Shown here in pieces: positions 1-10,885 of a DNA stretch of 64,000 nt. Position numbers and translations under genes: made by a program. The notes under the pieces are model-generated. The model had not been told where the DNA came from. It searched no databases and saw nothing but the letters and a program-made list of their open reading frames with translations. The stretch covers positions 62,001-126,000 of the forward strand of contig JAVXUO010000600.1 of NCBI GenBank assembly GCA_033065855.1, written 5' to 3'. The stretch comes from Escallonia rubra. Taxonomy: Eukaryota; Streptophyta; Magnoliopsida; Escalloniales; Escalloniaceae. The stretch's first letter is position 1; each line of letters begins with the position of its first letter.

Positions 1-576
1 TCGCGGTTATGATTTTGCCGGTTGCTTCCACGTTCAACAGTTATGCCAACTTTGTTTGTGTTTCATAAGTTTTTTTTAACTGACCTCAGTGTGAAACTTT
101 TCTCGGATATCAACGTGGATGTAATACAATTTGGTGGTACATTTGATTTGTCTACTGTCAAAAAACGAAAAAGATTTTGTGAGTTGATTTAAAAGCATTT
201 GAGGTTTGGACAAGAGATACTGATCTTAACACAAGTATAAAAACAGTATTGTTGACAACACAAGTATTTTCATGACAGTTAATGCGTAAACGCGTGGCAT
301 GATGAGAACTGTGAAAAGTGCCTTGATGTGGGAAGTGGAAATAAGCACGTCTGTTACAGTTAATGATGAGATAATAGTTACCAATAGTGGAATGAAAAAG
401 ATAAGTGAATGGGAGAGAACACGCGGGAAGCAAAAATTCAAATGAGTCGTACATAGAGGAAAAACCACTAATAGGTATAACAAAATCGGCAATAATGGCT
501 AACGTGAAGACAGGGCAAGAAAATCGGTAGCAGTGGTTGATAAGCGGTTTCTGGAGTGGAGAACTGTCAACACTAT
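1..576. repeat. Paralogous 5' flank of an LRR-kinase gene (copy A)
   Basis: This stretch matches 52230-52803 along its whole length in the same orientation with scattered substitutions. At the second location the block begins about 1.07 kb upstream of the start codon of the minus-strand LRR receptor kinase. By analogy this is the upstream flank of another minus-strand LRR-kinase copy starting roughly 1 kb left of the window. The match resumes at 1684-1736 and again at 7338-7362, after two insertions. Short ORFs in it are not convincing genes. Confidence 0.85.
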
Positions 577-1683
577 TGTTGGAGTATTTTAATAAAATAG
601 TTAATAAGAATTATTGTGGGTGTTACCAATTATTTATTTCTCACATAAAATGACATTAAGATGAGAAGTAATTAGTCTTTGGACCATTATTATTCTAGCC
701 GTTAGAACATACTTGGCATGGTACCCAACGGTTGAGATTTAAATACCAAAGATACTAACCAAGGTTCCAGCCTACACCTGCACTAATTCATAAGGTGCCG
801 TTTCTTTCTTTTTCCATTTAAGACAATAGCCTTCCTCCTGCATATGTATGTCTCTGCTTTGCCCCTCTTTGTTGTTATTCTTTGGTTATTATTTAACCTC
901 AGGCAAGCAGGGACGCAGCCAGTAAGCTGGCAGTCCTCTTTGCTTTCCATGTCCTCTTCTTGATGCTAGTGATAAAATTACCTTAAGCAATCTACTAGAG
1001 CCCATGATAGCCGTATCTCAAAAATTGCCGATCATTCTAAACTTGCAGCAGCTGACCACTGCAGCGTTCAAAACTGTGCCTTGAGGTCCTAGAACAAAAA
1101 CATGGACCTATCTTGCACCTTAAGCTTGGGAAATTTTTGGGCAATCATTTCCTCCCCAGAAGTGAGCAAGGAGGTGGTAACAAAGCTGTAGCTTACTTTT
1201 GTCAGAGGCAAAAGCTCGTCTCGGTTGACACTGTCGGTTATGAATATTGAGTTTTCTTTATCTAAGTAATGCATTTTTGGGCAAAGAAGGGTGTTGTGTG
1301 GAGCTTCTGCTTCTCTAGTAATGCAAGCTAAGAGAAGTCACAGCAAAATCGCTGGGCTGTTGTATCCTGGAGGCGGCGTGCTATAACCTATTGCATCGGA
1401 ACACTCCGTAGGGGCGCGAACCGTCTTAAAGAGAGCGACCTAGTCCGCGCCTCAACCCAGTGTCAACATAACTTATTTCTAGGTGTTCGAGACAAATTCT
1501 TTGAACCCTTAGCGCACTTCATTTGGTAAGATCAATGTTGTGTTGTTGAAGAGCATTGAGGTAAGTTGTTTTGCATGCTCACAACTAATGGAGGTACGTG
1601 CTCGCATATATTTTTTTTACATTTCATTTCTTTTGTAAGATTACTAAAATATTACAATTGATTGTTAAAAATTGCTTCCAACA
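577..1683. mobile_element. Solo LTR of an LTR retrotransposon
   Basis: The unit starts TGTTGG and ends CCAACA, so it has the TG...CA inverted ends of an LTR. It is flanked by a perfect 5-bp direct repeat ACTAT (572-576 and 1684-1688). The paralogous locus near 52803 has the uninterrupted sequence with a single ACTAC at this point, so the empty site is visible. There is no primer-binding site, coding region or second LTR, hence a solo LTR of 1107 bp. Copia or Gypsy origin cannot be decided. The short ORF at 1089-1274 is not supported as a gene. Confidence 0.9.
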
Positions 1684-2202
1684 ACTATTGAAGAGACCTC
1701 GAACGGAAACGGCCGATCGTGGAGTTTAAGAAGTTTTCTATATATATATAAAAAGCTGAAGCTTTCGTTTAGAATCGCGACACGTAAGATTTCCAGAGCT
1801 CTATATTTATGCCACGTAGGACTTTTTAAGAACTTTCTCCTTCTGCCACATAAGCTTCAACTTTGCATGTAGTAGTCCCCTAACTTAATTGGTCTCTTTA
1901 TTTAAAGTCCAACTCTTTTGAATTGGATATATATAATCAAGAATCCTATTTGTTTTGGTATTCTTTTTCTTTTCTACTCTATTTAACTCTTTCTTATAAT
2001 TTAATATTAAAAAATTCGTAGGTCTACTTTACCCTATATTTGTAAACTTTATAAAACTAAGAAACTAATTTTACACATTCTAAAACTCTACCTAATTAAT
2101 ATACTCAGATATTAGGCCTTAATTTTGCTTATTAAAACCTCAAAAGTACTTTGAAATAACAATATAAAATCTCAAAAATATAAAGTGCGAAAATCATACC
2201 CT

Positions 2203-2838
2203 ACTTACTAATTCTTTTTGTAATTTTACAAAGTTCCATTCTAATCTATCATACAAATGTAGATATAATCAATTAATTCGTAATTATTTTAACTTCATTT
2301 ACGTGTAAAACTTTTTATATACAAGACTATGTCTTTTTTACAGTACATCAAATATCAACTTAAAAACGAGGTATTGCAACTACAACAATATGTACCATTT
2401 CTCTTTAAAATAAAGTTTGAAAAAATATTATTCTAATTTGACAATATTTTAGCATTTTGCATTATTAATTGGTTAACTTACTAGAATTTAATTTGATTAG
2501 TAGCACTTAAATAGACTTTTACTTACTAATTCTTTTTGTAATTTTACAAAGTTCCATTCTAATCTATCATACAAATGTAGATATAATCAATTAATTCGTA
2601 ATTATTTTAACTTCATTTACGTGTAAAACTTTTTATATACAAGACTATGTCTTTTTTACAGTACATCAAATATCAACTTAAAAATGAGGTATTGCAACTA
2701 CAACAATATGTACCATTTCTCTGTAAAATAAAGTTTGAAAAAATATTATTCTAATTTGACAATATTTTAGCATTTCGCATTATTAATTGGTTAACTTAAT
2801 AGAATTTTATTTGATAAATAGCACTTAAATAGACTTTT
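2203..2838. repeat. 318-bp tandem duplication inside the Helitron
   Basis: Two adjacent copies, 2203-2520 and 2521-2838, are nearly identical; both begin ACTTACTAATTCTTTTTG and end AATAGACTTTT. The few differences suggest a recent duplication compared with the age of the surrounding repeats. Confidence 0.93.
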
Positions 2839-3470
2839 AATATGAAAAATATTTACTATCCTACTTCCTAAGTTTTGACAATGGTTTTTACTTTTTTAAT
2901 TGTTTGACCTCAATATTGCAAAGTGTTACATGAGTAAGAATAGTCTTCATTTTATAACTGTTTAACATCAATCATATGCAAAACTTTTGTAAAACACTCT
3001 AAAATTTTTATAATGAATTAAGATAATCATTAGTACCACATTGTACGCATATGTTTAAATTGATTGTCTTAGAAAGTCTTCAAAAATACATCAAAACGAA
3101 TGGTCAAAAAATCATCAAACATGACCTTGAAGAAAATAATTACACACAAATATTGCGAATACATAATGCTATATAATCTCTTTTTATAGGGTGTTTATTT
3201 GAAAGTAAGTGAAATAGCTCCACGTGCTTTATTTTTTATTACAAAGTTTCACGACATGTTATAGTAAGTTATTTAAGTCTACCCAAATATTTACTAAATA
3301 ATAATTTGTGTCCTTTTTATCTTCTTTTATGAGTTTTAATACAAATGACTCTCAATTGTATTCAATTTAATAATAGTCATCAACTGTATTAGAATCATCC
3401 ATAAAATGGGAATGTTGATCAATGATGTGAACTGTAAAATGGAAAAGAAGAAAATGCCTACATTTACTTA

Positions 3471-3648
3471 GACCCCGTTTGACACTCGTTTTTTTTCCAG
3501 TTTTGGAAAATGAAAAAAATAAGCGCATTTGGTAACCCTTTTTTTTCCCCCTCTTCAGTTTAAAAAATCAGTTTTTAAATCAAGGCTGTTTTTAAAAACT
3601 CCAAAAACTGGTTCCAAAAAATAAAAAAAAAATTTGTCAAACAGAGTC
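3471..3648. mobile_element. Tourist-like MITE (PIF/Harbinger type)
   Basis: A 178-bp A/T-rich unit with terminal inverted repeats GACCCCGTTTGACA and TTGTCAAACAGAGTC, flanked by a TTA direct repeat (3468-3470 and 3649-3651). A 3-bp TTA duplication and a GTTTG-containing TIR are typical of PIF/Harbinger MITEs. It lies inside the Helitron, so it either inserted later or was carried along. Related sequences occur near 13.8, 33.2 and 37.0 kb. Confidence 0.65.
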
Positions 3649-4427
3649 TTAGATAGAATATTGATAAAAGTTCATCCAACGGTTAATAAGTAAATAAATA
3701 AAAATATATATAGATATGTTTGATTTCTTGAATGTGTATGCTCACTTTTTTTTGGTACAAAACTAAAATTAGTTCTAACATTACCTTAAAATGGAGTAAA
3801 ATTATAATTTGATGTGCAATAATTGATTATTTATTGTGCTTTACTTTTTGAATGCTTTATTTTGTATGTTTTAATATTGATATTATTAATAATTTTGAGT
3901 ATATAAAAAAATTGAACAATTACAAAACTATATGCAAATGTCCCCATTAAATTTTACAAATCTAAATTCAAAGACAATAAAAATTTTATAAGACACAAAG
4001 TGTTTTTTTGTATATGTGTAAGTACGATAAGCTAGGCATGAGTAAAAGTTTTTTCTCCATTTGACATTTCTTTTATTCAAATCACGTAGTAAAATATTAT
4101 TTCTAACAATACATATTACGTAATAATTAAAAGAGGATATAAAGAATTAGAAAATTAGAATGTTAGTGAAAACTAAATACATTTTCACTTTTATAGTAGT
4201 TTTAGATACATTGATATAATCTATTAGCATAGTGATGTACCAAAATGAGATACATTTTCAGTATTCTACACAGTTTTTGTCAAAATAATTCTAATTGTAT
4301 TAAGTAGTGGCTTATTTGATTCGTGAAATCTATATTCATGAGTAATCTCGATTATTATAATTATGCATATATGCATCGATACAGCGAAAGTCATTATATT
4401 TGTTATTATTTCAATTTAAAGCATTGT

Positions 4428-5275
4428 TAACTATATATATATAAAGTTGAAATCTTTGCTTAAAATTGCAACACATAGGATTTTATGAACTCTATCTTTG
4501 CAACATGTAAGACTTTTTAAGAGCCTTCTCCTTCTGACATGTAAGTTTCAACTTTGCATGTGATAGTCCCCTAACTCAGTTGATCTCTTTATTTAGAGTC
4601 CAACTCTTTTGAATTAGATATATAAAATTCAAGAATCCTATTTGTTTTGGTATTCTTTTCTTTTTCTACTCTACTTAACTCTTTACTATAATCTATTATT
4701 AAAAAATTCGTAGGTATAATTTATGCAATATTTTAAAACTTTATAAAACTAAGAAACTAATTATACACCTTCTAAAACTCTACCTAATCAATATACTTAT
4801 ACATTAGACCTTAATATTGATTATTAAAACCTCAAAAGTACTTTAAAATAACAATATAAATTCTCAAAAATGTAAAATACGAAAATCATACCCTACTTAC
4901 TAATTCTTTAGTACGAGCATAGGCCCGAATTTTCTATTTAACTCTTCCCTAACTTAGTTAATCTCTTTATTTAGAGTCCAAGATTCAAGAATCCTATTTG
5001 TTTTTGTATTCTTTTCTTTTTCTACTCTATTTAACTTTTTACTTTAATTTATTATTAAAAAATTCATAGGTATAATTTATGCAATATTTTTAAACTTTAT
5101 GAAACTAAGAAACTAATTATACACCTTCTAAAATTCTACCTAATCAATATACTTATACATTAGGCCTTAATTTTAATTATTAAAATCTCAAAAGTACTTT
5201 AAAATAACAATATAAAATCTTAAAAATATAAAATACGAAAATCATACCCTACTTACTAATTCTTTAGTATGATCA
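4428..5275. repeat. Repeated Helitron head sequences
   Basis: The first ~470 bases of the Helitron (1737-2205) recur, diverged, at about 4428-4900 and again in part at about 4925-5275: the TATATATAAA start, the motif AAGAATCCTATTTGTTTTGG, and the CATACCCTACTTACTAATTC stretch. The element is therefore a composite of at least three head-like modules, a pattern seen when Helitron ends nest or are amplified. Confidence 0.8.
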
Positions 5276-7629
5276 TTGGGCCAACTTTTGTAGTCTACTT
5301 CTTTTAAAGCTCTACATAATCCAAAAAGGCTTTATTTTGGACTACTAACTTCTTAAAAACACTTAAACAAATAAAATAAAATCTCGCAAATGTAAACAAT
5401 GAGAATCATGTATGAAATTAATGATTAATCTTTACAAATTAAGAGGTAAGCTTTTCATAGTGTGTATTTTCGTTTTTACCTCAATCTTTTAGTTATGCAA
5501 AAGATCATCCTATTTGTTTTGGCTTTTTTTTTCCTTTTTAAAGAAATCTTATTTCTCCTTAAGCTTTATTGTAACTTTCGTCTTTTGCACCAATCTTCTT
5601 AAAATCTAACATGTTACGCACAATATGAACAAAATATTCAGAACCAATTATATTGGATCTCCAAGAAAAATTAAAATCGACTGAAGAATAATATGTGACA
5701 AGCTAAGAATAAGTTTGTAGAATAAAAGAGACGAAAAGATAAATTAGTTATAACAATCATTTACCCTTCATAAACAACTACAAAAAAGGGAGAAGCCTGG
5801 GTGGGCCCCGGGTGGTAATGGTATAACCGATGTCGGTGCTAGATGTGAAAGTGTGAGGGTGGTAATATATGCAATTATGCGAGTGATCAGACATTCTAAT
5901 TACAATAGTGATAATTGTTGTGGTAGAATTGGAGTGTTGGTAGTGAGATTTGGATTATGTAGTGACAACGTGTAGTTATAGAGGTGTTGGCGTGTAGTAT
6001 GCTGATGTTTGTGGTGGTGATAGTCATAACTAAATGGTGGTAGTGCAAGAGTGATGGTTGTTGTCAGAGTTGTTGTAGCAGTAGCACTAAGGTGTTTCGA
6101 GGTAATATTAATATGCATTACAGTACTAATTAATAAGTTATGATCTAAATCTGGATTGAACAAGTGATGAACCTAAAAAAGCTGACGATAAAAACATGAA
6201 AGTGCACTGACGAGCAAGAGTTATGACTATGGTGAACGTAACTGCAAGTGTAATGGCTATGATAGCGCTAATTAAGGTATTTGGAGGTAGTGTTAATGTA
6301 CTATTCGTGGACGAGTTAGGCTGAGAATCTTATGTAGACAAGCGATGAACTTAAATAAAAACATAATGATTTTAGGTTAGTTCTACGAGCAACTTAAGGT
6401 ACATAAACTATGTTCAGGACTAGAAGCAATAATTTTTTTTTTCTCCCTAGAATGACATTATCTTTCAATTTTGATTTTGCTCCCACATTTTGATTCCTTA
6501 AAGTTTCGTTAATTAGGTAAGACGGATGTTTTTGTGATTAACCACTTTCTAGTCCCTAGCTACACTAATCTAATATTCTAATGGTATTTTCATAAAGTCA
6601 TGTTAGTAAAACTTTAATAAGTTATGTAGAGATAGAAATACTTTTAATGTTATTTTTCTTTTTCATTATGCATGGGACAAATAACACATAAAGAGTTTCT
6701 CATCAAGAAAGAAGATGAGTGAATTTGATTTATGCTTATAGGAAAATTGAGGTTCATATATACCACAAGTAAATAAGTTATAACACTCTTTACTAGCTTA
6801 AACTCACAAAAAAGGGAAGTGATGGTACAAATAACTGGCTTTTTTTTAATCATATTGGTTTCGGATATATCATTGATACATACTAGCGATTATATCTACA
6901 AAGCTCCAAATATTAAACTAAACAGTTTAAATTCAGTTAAATAGTAGTACGAGATTGTTGTCATGTGTCATCGCGAAACGTTAATGAAAAGGCACCCTAA
7001 GTCTATAATACGATTTTCTTTTAATTGTAACGTTCACATCTTATTTGTGAGTAAAAATTGATCACATTAAATCATGCATTCTACCTTTGTTGCTAAGGTA
7101 TGCTTTTATAATGCTAATTTTTCAAAAGTTCTATTCAAAGGCAATCTTCTATATAGTAAATTTCTTGTGTGCAGTTCAAACAATAACAGTTATAAACAAT
7201 TAGGAAAATTAACAGTTATAAAATATCTATAGAAAGTTAGGGAAATTAACGGTTGTAAAATATCTATAGAAATAAATAGTAGACAATATTTGAGAAATTA
7301 GAGAACGTCTCGTGCATTGCACGGGTCCCTTAGCTAGTTCTCAATAAAGATAAGGATAAGCAGTTACAGAAAGGAGACGGTTAGGACGAACATTATAAAA
7401 GAAGAGCAGAATAGTGATGAAAGGGGTCGTCAATTAATCCACAAACAAAACTAGACTTAGAAAAGATAGTCTGTAATGTTCTAGCCAGTTTCTTTTATCC
7501 AATTTCTTAAATGATCTGTCTTGTATCGATAGAAAATCCCATATGCTGCCGTACAATTGTGTTCGTTATCTTGTAACGATTGTCTTCATCATTTCGGTGG
7601 GAGCATCAATTTTAGATCTATTCAGTGTA

Positions 7630-7950
7630 TTATCGTTGAGGAGACACTGAACCCACTAAATATTGTGACAACAAGTCTAGTGCGGTTACTCGTTGATGCT
7701 GGCGACCGCATGTAACTCCTTTCCATTAGCATAAATGGAGAGAATCATTCCATGAGCTAAGGACTGCGAGATGGTTTTCCTGAATTAGATCCTTGAACGG
7801 GAGCAAAGCCTTTCGATCCGTCTCATTCATGAAACCGGCTGCGGCAACCGATCCTCTGCAGTTCATGGCAAAGACAAGCCAAGAGAGTATAAGAGACAAG
7901 TTTAGTGCCCTTCGAAACATATTAGAAGAGGCCATGACCATGTACATCAA
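7630..7950 (-). pseudogene. Truncated LRR receptor-kinase pseudogene (copy B)
   Basis: Homologous to exon 1 of the intact LRR kinase at 45-51 kb: a signal peptide (MASSNMFRR start, then a hydrophobic [10 protein letters not shown] core), the LRRNT_2 cap (NETDRKALLPFKDLIQ, SSWNDSL) and the beginning of LRR1. The C-E-W of the intact copy has become C-stop-W through a GAA to TAA change at about 7728, so the reading frame ends after the cap. Homology to the left stops inside LRR1 near 7630, and no more LRRs or kinase follow. The 5' flank remains similar to 51163-51560 up to about 8190, including a proximal copy of the GGTCGACCTCCAGTTGACC motif. It is a decayed tandem relative of the intact gene. 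Confidence 0.85.
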
Positions 7951-8335
7951 GTGTGAGGAGAAAGATGAGCTTCAACTGGTAATAAACGAATGGCCTGTTA
8001 GGGTCGACCTCCAGTTGACCTGCTTTTTAGTCTTCGGCTGCAATGGCTCCCACCTCTCTAACTTACGGCTTAATTAGTAAGCTGAATATTGCAATATCTC
8101 TTTCACCTATCTGCATGGAGTAGACAAGGAGCAGAGGAGGGAGCGCCACGAAAATGATGCTATTTTTCTATGATCGGCTATGCATCACTTTGATTAATGC
8201 CCAAAGCTTTGCGAGCATCCACTCCCTCTTGTGAGTCTTGTCCTTTTTCCCAACATATATCCAGCCATGTCTTCTCCTTTTCCCGTCTTCTTGAAAAAAA
8301 AAAAAAAAGAAAAAAAAGCATTAAACTTTGCAGCC

Positions 8336-8373
8336 ACTAAAGTAAAGTATGAATTTTCATACTTTACTTTAGT
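8336..8373. repeat. Perfect 18-bp inverted repeat, 2-nt loop
   Basis: ACTAAAGTAAAGTATGAA (8336-8353) is followed after TT by its exact reverse complement (8356-8373). A related AACTTTGCAG-CACTAAA-GTAAAGT segment recurs at 8425-8453, so a foldback MITE remnant is possible. No target duplication was found. Confidence 0.8.
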
Positions 8374-8589
8374 TAGGAACTACTATTATTTTATTCTGAG
8401 CAGTGCTGACTGAATTGCTGATTTGTAAACTTTGCAGTCACTAAATGTAAAGTTGGACATTCAATAATGGCAATACAGAGGTACTAAAGAGAGAACAAGA
8501 ATTATGTTTGATGTTGGATTGAGTAAACATGTGTTTTGAACTATAGACTATAAAATAAGCTAGTATATTAGGGATGTTTACGGGCATAG

Positions 8590-9310
8590 AATATGAATCA
8601 GGAACTTGTCGTTGGCGATTAATTCAATATTATCATCCTTGTAAGGCTGATGTGGTAGCTTTAGTTCCTACTCAACCTCTGTTGTTAGCGGACTTGTAGA
8701 GTTAAAGTCTGGTATTGGCAGTTCAGATGGCCAGCTGCCACATTTCCAGGTTGCCTTTGATATTTAGGAGAATCAAGTCTTTTCAAATCAGCCATCCAGG
8801 CTTAATTAGTATTATGGATGGCGCGAAGGTGGTTGAGGAACCTGAACTTTGTGTCGAGGATGAGGGTACTTTGCGGATGACCTCAAGATTTCAGAGTTGA
8901 GGACATAGTTGTGTATTTTAGCTCATACTTCGGGTTTTGTGGTAATCTTGGTAGCACTAGGACATATAAGATCTTTGTGAGAACTTAAGGCCAAACATCT
9001 GCTACATGCAGGCAAGTTACAACCATTAGAGGTACCTTAGTGAAAGTGGGACCATGTGTACGGAGACTTTGTAGTTGACTCGTCAAGGACTTTAGGTAAG
9101 CATGATGCAGTGCAGTGTGGGTTATTGTTGATCATTTGACCACATCCGCACTTTCCCCTTTTTTTTTTTGCCGACTTTACCATAGAGAAGTGGACCAAGT
9201 TATATATCCAGAAATATAATTTGGCTACACGATGTACCAGTTTATATTGCATCAGACAGGGGGCAACATTTCACTTGTTGTGATTGGACTAAACGTCTGA
9301 GGAATTCACC
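8590..9310 (+). pseudogene. Ty3/Gypsy pol remnant: RNase H end to integrase core
   Basis: Three collinear pieces match plant Gypsy polyproteins through many stops and shifts. Near 8620 there is YYHPCKADVVA (the family has YHPGKANVVADALSRK, the end of RNase H). Around 8750-8890 comes RRIKSFQISHPGLISIMDG followed by VEDEGTLRM (linker before the zinc-binding domain). Around 9010-9290 a frame reads LQPLEVP..KWDHV, SSRTLGKHDAV, VIVDHLTTSA and EKWTKLYIQKY, the start of the integrase core (family: VIVDRLTKSAHF). The first catalytic Asp of the core (VDH) is visible, but the frame is broken around it. Clearly dead and old. It continues after an interruption at 10584. Confidence 0.8.
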
Positions 9311-9419
9311 TATACTTGGCGTGAAGTATTATTTAGTTGGTTAAGAGAAATTAAGGTCGGGTCAGGCACGATAACAATTTCTATTGCATAAAGCCCCAGA
9401 TTACACGCCAACATTATCT

Positions 9420-9900
9420 TACCGCCTTCACCTGTGGTGGCAGGAACCACCATCGTAAACTTGCTACCATGCCACCAAACACCACCACATCAGCTATCTT
9501 CACCAACGGCAGCAACCATTTTCCTTAACCCACCTCCACACTACCAATGCCATCAACCAACCACCACGCTGCCATCACTGCAAACACCATTTAAACACTT
9601 GACCTATCGCCCGCCAAGCTCCATCACCTATAGATCGTACCCACCCCATTAGCAAGCCCACCTGCACCATAGCAAGCACTATCCAAATGCACGACCCATT
9701 GTCTATCAGGATCCATCACCACAAATCATACCAACCACTTATCGCCACCAAGCTCTGTCACCCATGATTTTTACCCACCACTCATCGCCACTAACCTCCA
9801 TCACCCACGATTCGACCCCACCATTAATTGCCACCAAACTCCATTACACATCTAGCTATGCCGTAAAAAAAATCACGACAGCACCGCTAATCACTCCACC
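9420..9900. repeat. CCA-rich degenerate minisatellite
   Basis: A C/A-rich stretch of imperfect units built around CCATCACC and CCACCACTTATCGCCACCAA, roughly 55 bases apart in the better part (9710-9850). It opens a 72-codon Pro/Thr/His-rich frame that looks like composition only. It lies inside the Gypsy remnant, so it arrived with an insertion into the integrase region. Confidence 0.6.
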
Positions 9901-10000
9901 CTCACCTCAAAGGGAAAGATAGGCGATCATTGATGGTCAGTGAAGAAGATCGGTGGCGGTGATGGGCTATATTATTAAACGCCTCGGATAAAAGTAATAA

Positions 10001-10031
10001 CCCCCCCCCCCCCCCACCCCCCACCCCCCTC
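10001..10031. repeat. C-homopolymer tract, G4-capable on the minus strand
   Basis: Fifteen consecutive C, then A-C6-A-C6-T-C3. The minus strand has at least four runs of three or more G with single-base spacers, fitting the G-quadruplex pattern. Homopolymer length may be uncertain in the assembly. Confidence 0.7.
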
Positions 10032-10199
10032 CCATCATGCAGACGATTGACACTCCAGTGGGATAAAACCAATGTGTCGAAAATGTTATCCACCTCTTAA
10101 ATGTATGGCCAATCATCAAATAGGAGCGGAGTTCAGTGGTTGTTTAGGATACTTATAAGAGAATATTTGATTAATTCATGATCGTTGTTTATACATCTA

Positions 10200-10583
<384 letters not shown>

Positions 10584-10885
10584 GCACAGAGTTGAAAAGT
10601 AAGCTACATAGGTAATTGTCGTGGTGACTTAGAGTTCAAGGTCAGTGATTATGTCCTTTTGCGAGTTTCACCCTAAAAGGGTTTGATGAGGTTTGAAATT
10701 GAAGGGAAAGTTGAGTCGTCGATATATTGGTCCTTACGAGGTCCTTGATAGAGTTAGCCCTGTTGCCTATTGTAAATTTGTAATCCTTTGCCACCAAAAT
10801 TTTCCTATGTGCACTTCCACGAATCTGTTTTGAGGAAATACTTGCACGAACCGTCCTATTTCTCCTTTGTGTCAAATTCTGTGAT
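10584..10885 (+). pseudogene. Ty3/Gypsy integrase C-terminal remnant
   Basis: Continues the Gypsy pol of 8590-9310. Frames in order give RGDLEFKVSDYVLLRVSP, then KLSRRYIGPYEVLDRVSPVA, then LPPKFSYVHFHESVLRKYLH, the conserved end of Gypsy integrase (family: GKLSPRYIGPFEIL..VGPVAYRLALP, FHVSMLRKY). Two frameshifts and one stop separate them. About 200 residues of the integrase core are missing between the two parts, replaced by the CCA-rich block and the plastid insertion. Confidence 0.85.

Larger units (their letters stand above)
1737..7337 (+). mobile_element. Non-autonomous Helitron, 5601 bp
   Basis: The 5' end is TC followed by a TATA-rich head (TCTATATATATATAAAAAGC). The 3' end has a short hairpin (CGTGC-ATT-GCACG, about 7312-7324) about ten bases before a terminal CTAG at 7334-7337. 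There is no target duplication, and the element sits before a T, as Helitrons do. The paralogous flank at 52801-52877 reads straight through, with an A|T junction between 52852 and 52853, which confirms both ends to the base. No Rep, helicase or RPA coding remains inside; the AT-rich interior carries several copies of the head sequence and a MITE. ORFs at 5900-6163 and 6650-6853 look random. Confidence 0.9.

Noticed and set aside
158..492. Frames shared by 158-492 and 52292-52801
   Set aside because: They are conserved only because the DNA block is duplicated; frames differ in length between copies and show no domain.
5900..6163. 87-codon Thr/His-rich minus frame
   Set aside because: Low-complexity translation of GTGGT-rich DNA within the Helitron; nothing family-like.
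7793..8077. 94-codon plus frame over LRR pseudogene B
   Set aside because: Antisense shadow of the LRR exon; a matching shadow occurs at 51005-51199 over the intact gene.
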